DNA from: Xanthocytophaga flava
Lineage (GTDB): Bacteria > Bacteroidota > Bacteroidia > Cytophagales > 172606-1
DNA length: 64,000 bases
Direction: 5' to 3'
Assembly: GCA_030068525.1 (NCBI GenBank)
Contig: JASJOS010000002.1
Location: 434,001 to 498,000, forward strand
Both the position numbers and the translations under genes were made by a program. Every line of letters starts with the position of its first letter. Position 1 is the stretch's first letter. This document shows positions 25,123 through 33,436 of the stretch, piece by piece. A model generated the notes under the pieces. That model did not search any database, was not told where the DNA came from, and saw only the letters and a program-made list of their open reading frames with translations.

Positions 25123-26363
25123 CTTAAAAAATTAAGCAGTTGAGGCTTGATGAATCCTGGGAAAATTGTCTGGATGGCAGAGGTATGTAAACGTTTCATA
25201 CAAATCTCGCTGAGAATAGTCCGATAGTCAGTGGTTACAGCGAGGTCTACCCGATTATCAAGCTGTTCGGTAGCCAGACCCGGCCACTTTCCATACATAG
25301 TTCCTCCTTTTACATTTCCTCCCAGTACCAGCATGGCATTGCCATAGCCATGATCTGTACCATTGCTTTTGTTAGATCTGAGTCTACGGCCAAATTCACT
25401 CATGACAGCAATGGTAACTCGTTTATGATACAAATGAATATCATTGTAAAAAGCTGTGAGAGCCTGTGCAAAACCTTCCAGAAGTAATGGGAAAAGCCAG
25501 GTTTGACCTTCATGCATATCCCATCCTCCAAAATCAATGGTAGCTACCTGTAATCCGACATCCATCTTGATGAGTTGAGCTAGTGTTTTAAATGATTGAG
25601 TTAGTTCCTGTACCTGCCATTGGCTGGGGTAATGTGCTAGATTATCCGGAACATAATCAGTGAGGGTTCCATTTTTACGGGGAAGTTTACTTTGTATGTA
25701 TTGAATGGTTTGTAGTGTTTGCTGAGCGGTTCGAGCAAGAGCCGAATCTCCCTGATATAGATTCTTTAGAATACCTGTGAATCGGGGATCTGCATTCAGA
25801 GTGAATCCTTTGGGATCATATAAAGAAGTAGCTGTATTACTTCCTAACAGAGATACTGGCAATTGGGGTGTAGCACTTATAGCAGGCAGATGTCCTGTAT
25901 GCGGGATCGTTTCGAGCAAACGTGTAAGCCAGCCTGTGGAAGGAGCGGAGTTTGTATCTGATACACCTTTGTCGATCAGATCCATGGCGTCAAAGTGACT
26001 GCGTGTGCCATTGGTAAGGCCACAGGCATGGATAATGGCTAGTTGTTTGCTGTCATAAAGCTCTTTAAATGGTTGCGCTTTGGCGTGCAGATAGAAATCC
26101 TGTCCTGAAAGGGTATTAATCAGAGGTAAGCCTTTCTGTGTACCACTTTCTGTAATACGTAAACCTATTTCTCTGGAGTCAATGTAATTCTTATCACTAA
26201 CCGGAGCAACAAGGTGTAGTCCATCCATTCCACCTCTGAGAAAAACGAGGATAAATATTTCCGGATTGTTGTCAGCTGTAGAGAATGTCATACTATGCAA
26301 CTGACTACCAGCCATTGCGGCTATTGCTGCACTACAACCTGACAAGAATGTACGTCTGTTCAT
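25119..26363 (-). CDS. DUF1501-family exported protein
   Basis: This 414-residue protein has a twin-arginine-like N-terminus (NRRTFLSGCSAAIAAMAG). It then shows the DUF1501 core: FLRGGMDGLHLVAP, GWLTRLL, IDFGGWDMHEGQ, AVMSEFGRR and DHGYGNAMLVLGG. These proteins belong to the alkaline-phosphatase-like sulfatase clan and are nearly always paired with DUF1800 proteins. The partner gene is 23 bases upstream and a kinase gene precedes that. The function is unknown; export to the periplasm is inferred. Confidence 0.92.
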   Translation of the reverse strand: MNRRTFLSGCSAAIAAMAGSQLHSMTFSTADNNPEIFILVFLRGGMDGLHLVAPVSDKNYIDSREIGLRITESGTQKGLPLINTLSGQDFYLHAKAQPFKELYDSKQLAIIHACGLTNGTRSHFDAMDLIDKGVSDTNSAPSTGWLTRLLETIPHTGHLPAISATPQLPVSLLGSNTATSLYDPKGFTLNADPRFTGILKNLYQGDSALARTAQQTLQTIQYIQSKLPRKNGTLTDYVPDNLAHYPSQWQVQELTQSFKTLAQLIKMDVGLQVATIDFGGWDMHEGQTWLFPLLLEGFAQALTAFYNDIHLYHKRVTIAVMSEFGRRLRSNKSNGTDHGYGNAMLVLGGNVKGGTMYGKWPGLATEQLDNRVDLAVTTDYRTILSEICMKRLHTSAIQTIFPGFIKPQLLNFLS

Positions 26364-26386
26364 GGATGATGTTTTGTAATATAGTA

Positions 26387-27985
26387 CTAACGAATCTGAA
26401 ATTCGGGTAGCATCCCTATAAGACTTAGGGTGTTCTTTAGTCGGGACTGAATCTCTTCTGTGTTACCTATAGGAGGCTCGTCTATGCTGCCTCCTACAGC
26501 CAGAAAGTTAGCAACTACTTCCTGTGTTTTAGCTGAGATAGATCGACCTGTAATCTGTTTCAGGTATTGCTCTGCCATTTGCCGGGCAGTAAGGTTTGTT
26601 ACAGGTGGCAGTAGCTGCCAGTTGATTTTACAGGATTTAAACCAGTCCTGAAACATCACTTCCATAATACGCCACCGGGCCAACATCATCTGACTATTTA
26701 GCCAATAACTACCTGTATCCGGATGTCCATTAGGAGTAGGCCATTCAAACAAGTGATAGCCTATCTGCGAGGTAAGCCATAAAAAGCCGGAATCAGGCAT
26801 AAAGTCTGTTTGGGTTGCACGCAGAAACGAAGCAACTAACTCGTTTGGACGTTTTATTTTCTTTCCCCAGCTTTTGGCAAATTCTTCAGAAAGAAGAATA
26901 CTTCTGACTACTCTGCGAATTTGATCTGGTTGTTGCTGACTATCATTCCATACCTTAACTGCTTGCTGGATAGTGGCTGTGGCAGGTTGATCGGCTATCA
27001 ACCGTTGACAAAGTTTAGTACAGATATGTAAGGCTGTAGCGGGATGCGAAGCCACCAGATCCAGTACTTTCTGACCATCAGCCAAAGGTGGTTGATTGGG
27101 GGGAAGTTCGGTTCCTAAAATGCGTTTCTGGTAATGGTCATGCCAGCCCTCATAGTACAGAAAGGTTCCTGTATCCGGAAATCGTTCTCCCTTGCCGTTG
27201 TCTGAACCATTGGCAACTGTCCATCCTGTAAAAGCTCGGGCTGCTTCATAAACATCTTCATCAATATACCCTACTGGATTGCCTGTAACAGTACCTGGAA
27301 CTTCTTTCCAGCGGTTATATAAGTGATTATAGTAATGTGAGGCTCCCAATGTATGTAGTTCAAAAAGCTCACGGGCATAGTTCTCATTAGCAGGACTCGC
27401 CTTACTGCTTACATTGTTCAGATAATATTGCATGGCAGTACTTTTGGCAACATCTTCCAGAAAGACCCTGAAGTTTCCCATATAATTTTTGCGAATAACA
27501 TCCCGGTCGTAAACCGGAAATGTAGCCGCTATTCGTTCTTCTTTGGCGGCATTTACATTGAAATGATTATGCCAGAAGTCAGTTAGTACTTCCCGTAGTT
27601 GCCATTTGCTGTAAACGGCCCGTAACCAGGTTGCAGCACGAACTTCTTGCAAGGGCCGGATTTTTTCTTCATAGGAAAGTTTATCTCCACTCTGTATCAG
27701 TTTCCACAGCTGAGATATGGATGATTGCAGGTGTTGCAACGGGCGATCTTCAGCTACCTTGTTCCCTCTGTGTATATATTCTATACGCAGACGGGCAAAA
27801 GATAACTTTTGGGTTACTATCGGGTCCTGATTGTCATTTGGATAGAGTTGTTCCTCTACATAGTTTTTAAAACCCAGTTGCTGGACTCTCTTCATTTCTT
27901 CCGGAGTGTGTCCATATCCCATTCGGTTAAGGGCAATCACCTCTATTGAGGGAGACGATTCGTTCCAGTAGATAGTATCTGACAT
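26387..27985 (-). CDS. DUF1800-family protein
   Basis: This 532-residue protein has the DUF1800 hallmarks: NRMGYGHTPEE near the N-terminus, REVLTDFWHNHFNV, NENYARELFELHTLG and ARAFTGWTV, then HICTKLCQRLI. No signal peptide is evident. It is the partner of DUF1501, which starts 23 bases after this stop. The upstream kinase stop is 36 bases before this start, so the three genes probably form one transcript. The biochemical role of the pair is unknown. Confidence 0.92.
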   Translation of the reverse strand: MSDTIYWNESSPSIEVIALNRMGYGHTPEEMKRVQQLGFKNYVEEQLYPNDNQDPIVTQKLSFARLRIEYIHRGNKVAEDRPLQHLQSSISQLWKLIQSGDKLSYEEKIRPLQEVRAATWLRAVYSKWQLREVLTDFWHNHFNVNAAKEERIAATFPVYDRDVIRKNYMGNFRVFLEDVAKSTAMQYYLNNVSSKASPANENYARELFELHTLGASHYYNHLYNRWKEVPGTVTGNPVGYIDEDVYEAARAFTGWTVANGSDNGKGERFPDTGTFLYYEGWHDHYQKRILGTELPPNQPPLADGQKVLDLVASHPATALHICTKLCQRLIADQPATATIQQAVKVWNDSQQQPDQIRRVVRSILLSEEFAKSWGKKIKRPNELVASFLRATQTDFMPDSGFLWLTSQIGYHLFEWPTPNGHPDTGSYWLNSQMMLARWRIMEVMFQDWFKSCKINWQLLPPVTNLTARQMAEQYLKQITGRSISAKTQEVVANFLAVGGSIDEPPIGNTEEIQSRLKNTLSLIGMLPEFQIR

Positions 27986-28021
27986 GGAGAAACATATGTT
28001 AGGGTTGCATATAAGACCTGG

Positions 28022-30193
28022 CTATCCTATCCGGATTTTGGCTTTCTCTATAATCTTCCAGAAGTTTCCGCTACGTTCCAGTTTACCTGTTTGCAACGTG
28101 TATATTTTTTGATTTAATACAGGCTCTACCTCTGCCAGTACACAGGCTGGATGCAGATAGAAACGTTTGTTCTTTAACGCTACATCCTGAGCCACTGTGT
28201 TATCTGCAATACGGAAGGTGGCTGTATTTGCAGTAGTGATATGAATCTCATATAGAGAATCTTCCTGTAAGAATGTTGTTAGCTTATCTGCTTCAAAAGC
28301 TTCAAATAGTCCCACTGCTCGTGCATAGAGAGTAGTATTGGTAATTGTTGAGAAGCCAGAGTCTACAGGTGGTGGTATGGATGCACCTTTCTCTTCCTGT
28401 TGTGATACTGTAACAGGAGGAGGGATACTGATAGGTTGTGCGGGTGTTACAGATTCACTGGATGCTGTTTTTTGTTGGGAATGAGAAGTTGCTGTATAGA
28501 CAGGAAATGTACCACTGGTCTTTATAGCATATTTGGTAGATACCGGGATATTTGACAACTCAAATATCCGGTCAATAGTAGCTGCCGAAATATATACCAG
28601 AGATCCTTGTACCAGTAAACTGCGTTTTTTGAATGCGGTTAACTCACCACTTGCTTTAATCTCTTCATACAGTTCAATAAAGTCATTGAGTTCTGGTTCG
28701 AGCTTTTCAATATCTACACCTGCGGCTTCTGCCTGTTTCTGAATAAGCTTAAGTGTCAGTTTGGATAACCGCTGACCTGTAGGCAATGCTTCTGTTGCCC
28801 ATTCATTAAGAAATACCTTAAAACTTTCCAGAGAAGCATTTTGTGTACTGCTGACAGATTCTTCAACAGAAGCGTTCTTTACTACAACAGGTTCCTGTGG
28901 AATAATACGTTTGTTTACTGCGTCTATAATTTCCTGTACAGAAGCATACCGTTGTTTCGGATCTGTCTGGGTACATTTTTGAATAATGGCTGCATAGACT
29001 GGGTCTGCGATTTTAGAAAGGTCTATTGTATGAGGTTGTTCCCGGCTAAGCATGGCATACAACACACAACCTATGGCATAGATATCTGCCAGCATGGTTA
29101 CATCCTTCTGATCCCCATGTTGCTCTGGAGCCATATAGCCTACGGTACCCATATCAAACACATCAATATCCGGATAGGAGGGATGTTTGGCAAAGCCAAA
29201 ATCAATAATCTTAGGTAGCCAGATCTGGGTATCTATCAGGATATTCATGGGCTTCAGGTCCCGATGTACCATCCAATGAGCATGAATATGTCGTATACCT
29301 TCCAGAATGCCCAGAAATATATCTTTCAGTCTTTCGGGAAGTAGTTGATTACTATCAATCAGGTGTTGTAATGAATGCCCATTGATTCGTTCCATGACAT
29401 AGTATGGGCCAAATTCATTTTCATCTGAGTATAAAATTGTAATGATGTTTCTATGGTAAGGAAGTACCGTTCCCAGGTTAATTTCCCGCATAAAATATTC
29501 CCGGGTTTTGGCATCTGCACGCCGTTCAGGCTTGAGTCGCTTAATTACTACATCACGTCCACTAATAGCTTGTGTGGCAAAAAACAGTTCTCCCATAGCA
29601 CCCTGCTGAGGTACAGGACGCATTTTGACAAACTTATCAAACCCTCTTCCATACAGACTCTGATTTTGTGCCTGTTCAGTGGTCAGATGTTCGGCAGACG
29701 AGTAGGACTGCGCAACAGGAGGAGGTGGCGTTTCATTGGTTGTAAAGGACGAACCACTGCTGCCTGAGCCTGAAAAAGGATCTTTGGAAATAGAAGTAAT
29801 AGGTGCAGGTTCGGATGGCGAAGTAGAAAACCCTGATTGTTGAGTGGTTGTGTCAGATGGCTCTGGATTTACTTGAGTAAAACCAGATTGAAATGAGTGC
29901 TGCTGGGTTTGGGATGTATCCGTTTTGGGCACTAGTGAGAGCCACTCTGCAATATTTTCGTTTGTTTCTCCTATGAGTGCCAGGGGGGCTTCTGGTTGAA
30001 CTTCTGATCCTGCCTTAGCGAAAATATGTAGTAATGTACCTGGTAAATAGGCTTTCACTGGGTAATCGGTACTACCTGACCGGATTTCTACCAGAAGATC
30101 TCCAAACAGCACTTCTTGTCCTGTTTCTTTTTCCCACCAGGTAACGATTCCTCCTGTAAAAGGTAATTCAGGTGCTTTTACTAAAATGGCCAT
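28022..30193 (-). CDS. Ser/Thr protein kinase with N-terminal lipoyl-like domain
   Basis: This 723-residue protein begins with a lipoyl/biotinyl-type beta-barrel (about 1-80). The carrier lysine position reads about Ser41, so it is probably not modified. A Ser/Thr/Pro-rich linker follows (85-185), then a kinase domain (about 188-430) with Lys218, HRDLKPMN at 310-317, DFG at 331-333 and APE at 355-357, so catalysis looks intact. After it come a helical middle region, another linker and a beta-rich C-terminal domain (about 625-723). There is no membrane segment. It is the first gene of a run with DUF1800 and DUF1501. Its target is unknown. Confidence 0.9.
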   Translation of the reverse strand: MAILVKAPELPFTGGIVTWWEKETGQEVLFGDLLVEIRSGSTDYPVKAYLPGTLLHIFAKAGSEVQPEAPLALIGETNENIAEWLSLVPKTDTSQTQQHSFQSGFTQVNPEPSDTTTQQSGFSTSPSEPAPITSISKDPFSGSGSSGSSFTTNETPPPPVAQSYSSAEHLTTEQAQNQSLYGRGFDKFVKMRPVPQQGAMGELFFATQAISGRDVVIKRLKPERRADAKTREYFMREINLGTVLPYHRNIITILYSDENEFGPYYVMERINGHSLQHLIDSNQLLPERLKDIFLGILEGIRHIHAHWMVHRDLKPMNILIDTQIWLPKIIDFGFAKHPSYPDIDVFDMGTVGYMAPEQHGDQKDVTMLADIYAIGCVLYAMLSREQPHTIDLSKIADPVYAAIIQKCTQTDPKQRYASVQEIIDAVNKRIIPQEPVVVKNASVEESVSSTQNASLESFKVFLNEWATEALPTGQRLSKLTLKLIQKQAEAAGVDIEKLEPELNDFIELYEEIKASGELTAFKKRSLLVQGSLVYISAATIDRIFELSNIPVSTKYAIKTSGTFPVYTATSHSQQKTASSESVTPAQPISIPPPVTVSQQEEKGASIPPPVDSGFSTITNTTLYARAVGLFEAFEADKLTTFLQEDSLYEIHITTANTATFRIADNTVAQDVALKNKRFYLHPACVLAEVEPVLNQKIYTLQTGKLERSGNFWKIIEKAKIRIG

Positions 30194-30493
30194 GCTAAGT
30201 TGAGTTACTTTCTCATAAAGAATCAGTACAAATAAATTATAAGGAAGCGAAAGGTTGATTTTGTAGTGAGCCGAGTTATTTACCTATTAGCCAATCGCAA
30301 CATAGCAAACGCTATGGACCGAAAAATAATTGAAGGCACAGCACAAAATTTGCCCTTGCAGCCTTTACTAATTTGTTTAAACTGATTCATAATAAAAAAC
30401 GAATCTGAAAATAAGTTTCAAATTCGTTAAAATAAACGTCAGTATCTAAAAAATATTGACAACCCTATGATTATTCAAAATGAGGATGTGCTA
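30194..30493. other. Gap between the two kinase genes
   Basis: These 300 bases hold the promoter region of the downstream kinase (no perfect TAnnTTTG found, only TTTATTTG), a short CATAGC/GCTATG stem near 30303 and the terminator of the upstream kinase. No gene is visible. Confidence 0.5.
30398..30428 (-). terminator. Terminator of the membrane kinase gene
   Basis: The arms AACGAATCTGAAA and TTTCAAATTCGTT form a stem with one mismatch. Read on the minus strand it is followed by TTTTTTATTAT. It lies 66 bases past the kinase stop and separates the two kinase transcripts. Confidence 0.75.
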
Positions 30494-32347
30494 TTAATTA
30501 CCTGCTATATAAAATATTTTTAGGTCTTTATCGAATTTAATAACCGTTTTAGCTCTTACCATCTTCATGGTAGAAGAGGTGCGTCGCCGAAAATGGTAAT
30601 TCATATAGAAACTCACTTTGACATATTCATCATCTGTATTTACTTCATGTTTAAATGTGCTCCAGTCTATTACGTTCATGTCCTCAGGTGTTTTTTCCCA
30701 GAAGTTGGTCAGTATAGGTTGTAGCTCTTCTACCTTGACATCATTTCTATTGAAGTACTTTTCTATGGTTGGTGCAAAATATGTTTCAACAGCTGTGAAG
30801 TTGTGTTGTTCCAGATCATGGTAATAGTCCTCAATAACACTCTTTAAGTTACTTTCGTTGGTAAGTCGGCTTTCTATCGCGTCTTTTTCTTTTTGTTGTT
30901 GTTTATAGTAAAAATAAACCCCACCTGCCAGCACTCCTAGCAGAATCACTTTCCAACCAATATTCAGTCGTTGCCACCATCGGATTACCCCTACAAAGAG
31001 AAGTATAATAATACCAAAGGAAATTAGTGAAAGGATGACTTTTAGAAAACGATCTTCCTGTTCCTGTGCGGCATAACTTACTCCTGCCAAGGCTACCAGA
31101 CCTATAATCCACCATACCCATCCATAATTTGTTTGTTTTTGGGGGACAGGGTTTATATATACAGGAGTGGATATCTGTTGTGGTTTGCTTTGTTGTTTTA
31201 TTTTTTGTTCACGCTGCTGAAGTTCTAGTTCTTTACGGCGTAATTCTTCTTCTTTCTTTTGGAGAGCATTGGGTTCAATAGTTTCTCTCGAAACCATTTT
31301 ATCTTCAGTTGAGGTTTTAAACAGCTGACTGGTATTCGCTTCTATCAAGTCCAGTACTTCATCTGCATTATGATACCGTTGTTCTGGTTCCAGTTGAGTA
31401 CATTTCTGAATAATTGTTCTCCAGAGGTTGTGTTTTACTTCGCTTATTTTGTCTTTGGATGGACTTCCTGTAAACATTTCCAGCAGTATAATGCCAAAAG
31501 CATACAGGTCTGCTCTTCCATCTACACTGCTTCCTGTAAGTGTTTGTTCGGGAGCTGCATAAGTCTTAGTACCAATGAAAGTAGCATTTTTAATATCATC
31601 AAACGTGTCCGCAGCAGCCAGGCCAAAATCGATAATCTTAACATTGTCACCTCGATTGGTAATCAGGATGTTGTCCGGTTTCAGGTCACGATGATATACT
31701 TGCTTTTTATGTGCATAACTTAGAGCCTGGAGTATTTCTGTCGCAACTTTACGAATAAACCGTTCATCAGAAATACCACCTTCCGGAATACGATAAGATA
31801 AAGGCTGTCCATCTACGTATTCCATATAGAAGAAGGGGCCTTCCTGGTCTTCTCCTCGTCCATAAATATTGACAATGTGCTCATGTTGTAAATCACGACC
31901 ATTAAAATACTCCTTAAAGAATAATTCAATGTATGTTGGATTGGTCCGATGTTCAGGTAGTAATCGTTTTACTACCACCCATCTGCCATCCAGACGTGCC
32001 TTTTGTGTCAGGCTCATTGCCCCTTGTTGTGCAAGAGGCATGATATCTGTAAATGTAGAAGTAAATCGTATACCCGACCAGTTTGCATTTGTTGAGTTTG
32101 TACCTGTTGTCTGTGAGGCTTTATCAGAAGACTCACTACTTATAAATGTTGAGGCATTATCATCAGCAGGTGGTGTAGTGAATGTACCCGAATCTGATTC
32201 GTTAACTGGATTACTGGATATAACAAAACCTGAACCATCATCTGATTCTGAGTTTGTTTCAGATGGTGGAGTGGAATTATCACTGGTAACAAATTGAGAT
32301 TGTTCTTTTGGTGAATCGTCGTTGGTATGTTCGTTGATCCCGGCCAT
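30494..32347 (-). CDS. Membrane Ser/Thr protein kinase with NTF2-like tail
   Basis: This 617-residue protein starts with an acidic Ser/Thr-rich region (1-90), then a kinase domain (about 98-345) with Lys127, HRDLKPDN at 219-226, DFG at 240-242 and APE at 265-267. The glycine loop is atypical (QQGAMSL) and resembles the loop of the neighbouring kinase (QQGAMGEL). A charged helical stretch (about 355-395) and two or three membrane helices (about 405-480) lead to a C-terminal NTF2-like domain (about 500-617), probably outside the membrane. Ligand binding there could control the kinase. It has its own terminator. Confidence 0.9.
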   Translation of the reverse strand: MAGINEHTNDDSPKEQSQFVTSDNSTPPSETNSESDDGSGFVISSNPVNESDSGTFTTPPADDNASTFISSESSDKASQTTGTNSTNANWSGIRFTSTFTDIMPLAQQGAMSLTQKARLDGRWVVVKRLLPEHRTNPTYIELFFKEYFNGRDLQHEHIVNIYGRGEDQEGPFFYMEYVDGQPLSYRIPEGGISDERFIRKVATEILQALSYAHKKQVYHRDLKPDNILITNRGDNVKIIDFGLAAADTFDDIKNATFIGTKTYAAPEQTLTGSSVDGRADLYAFGIILLEMFTGSPSKDKISEVKHNLWRTIIQKCTQLEPEQRYHNADEVLDLIEANTSQLFKTSTEDKMVSRETIEPNALQKKEEELRRKELELQQREQKIKQQSKPQQISTPVYINPVPQKQTNYGWVWWIIGLVALAGVSYAAQEQEDRFLKVILSLISFGIIILLFVGVIRWWQRLNIGWKVILLGVLAGGVYFYYKQQQKEKDAIESRLTNESNLKSVIEDYYHDLEQHNFTAVETYFAPTIEKYFNRNDVKVEELQPILTNFWEKTPEDMNVIDWSTFKHEVNTDDEYVKVSFYMNYHFRRRTSSTMKMVRAKTVIKFDKDLKIFYIAGN

Positions 32348-32442
32348 AATATGTGTTTTACCCTAATGAATGTACAAGTTAGAATAGTATCTCTGTAAAA
32401 CCAAGATGAAATAGATATTCTCACCTTGTCGTGCTATAAAAG

Positions 32443-32475
32443 AAAGAGCCTTACAGGTTATCTGTAAGGCTCTTT
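32443..32475 (-). terminator. Terminator of the GtrA gene
   Basis: Exact 14-bp arms (AAAGAGCCTTACAG and complement) surround a 5-base loop, 20 bases past the GtrA stop. On the minus strand a T-rich run (TTCTTTTATAG) follows. Confidence 0.85.
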
Positions 32476-32494
32476 TCATATATGTGAAAATATC

Positions 32495-33019
32495 TTATAC
32501 AGCTTTAGGCTTGAAAACAAAGTGTTTACAGAAGAAGTAGTTAAATACTGCAGAAACTCCTGTACTTACGATAAAGGCAGGAAGTTTTGAGAAAAGTCCC
32601 AGTCCCATTTCTGGTGGGAATGAATCTATATGCAGTCTTTTCATTGTAGTATAGGTAAGAAGGTTCATTCCCATTCCCATCGCATAAGATGCTATAAACT
32701 TGGTGTAACTTCTTCCAACAACAGCTAGTTTTTCTGAAAAGGTAATTTCTTCGTGAAAGTCATTATGGTATCCATTGTCCTTAAATACCAGTCTGGAGTT
32801 CATAAAGAATGCAGACGTAACCCCTACAAACATAGCAATAGCTCTTGCCCAGGTATCTGTTTCTATAAAAAGGACTTTGTATCCTGTTCCAAATAGTGAC
32901 AACAACAAAAAGTAAATAGAACCATCAAGAATTGTGTTAAATGCACCTACAAGTCCAAATCGTATGAAGCGAAATTGAAGGAAAAACTGAATGAAAGGAT
33001 GTCTGATAATACGCTTCAT
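32495..33019 (-). CDS. GtrA-family membrane protein
   Basis: This 174-residue protein has four membrane helices. It carries the GtrA hallmark RFGLVGAFNTILDGSIYFLLL near the N-terminus and FMNSRLVFKDN after the second helix, and ends in FNYFFCKHFVF. GtrA proteins are proposed to flip lipid-linked sugars. No glycosyltransferase gene is adjacent, so the substrate is open. The ATG at 33019 is preferred to a frame opening at 33091 because a perfect -7 box lies between them. Confidence 0.88.
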   Translation of the reverse strand: MKRIIRHPFIQFFLQFRFIRFGLVGAFNTILDGSIYFLLLSLFGTGYKVLFIETDTWARAIAMFVGVTSAFFMNSRLVFKDNGYHNDFHEEITFSEKLAVVGRSYTKFIASYAMGMGMNLLTYTTMKRLHIDSFPPEMGLGLFSKLPAFIVSTGVSAVFNYFFCKHFVFKPKAV

Positions 33020-33047
33020 GCTGTAAGTGATTAACAATTTTGCAAAA

Positions 33048-33055
33048 CAAAGGTA
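33048..33055 (-). promoter_or_regulatory. Bacteroidota -7 box (TACCTTTG) of GtrA
   Basis: A perfect TAnnTTTG match on the minus strand lies 28 bases upstream of the ATG at 33019. It lies inside the longer possible frame and so decides the start. Confidence 0.5.
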
Positions 33056-33436
33056 TAAAATAAATAATAGTTTTTTGTAAGATTTACCCAATAATAATTC
33101 TCCCTGAAAAAGAAAAAGAGTATAAAAACTAAATTGTTGAGTATTTATCTGACAACTATTGTTGGTATTTATACTAAAACATTAATCATTTTTATTATAC
33201 CATTTGCGTAAGAGTTGTATTACCCTATAACTTTATTTTACGACAAAAAGTTTTATCATATGACTTAACACAATAGAATTTTGTGTAATATTTTATGAGA
33301 AATGTTGATTGTTACGATAAGCTGCTCAAAAAAAGTATTGCTGTGTAGCCAAATTTTTATACTCAATTATTTTTTCCGAATTGATTCAATCATCTTTTAT
33401 TATTGCTTGGCGTATCTCAATACTAGTGTTAACAGA
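33056..33436. other. AT-rich gap between GtrA and the Hsp70-like gene
   Basis: No gene is visible on either strand. The DNA is very AT-rich, with one short dyad (CACAA/TTGTG near 33270) and no clear terminator for the Hsp70-like gene, which ends at 33437. Confidence 0.5.

Noticed and set aside
31869-32297. A 142-codon + strand frame over the membrane kinase gene
   Set aside because: It is a mirror of the Ser/Thr-rich N-terminal coding region of the kinase on the other strand.
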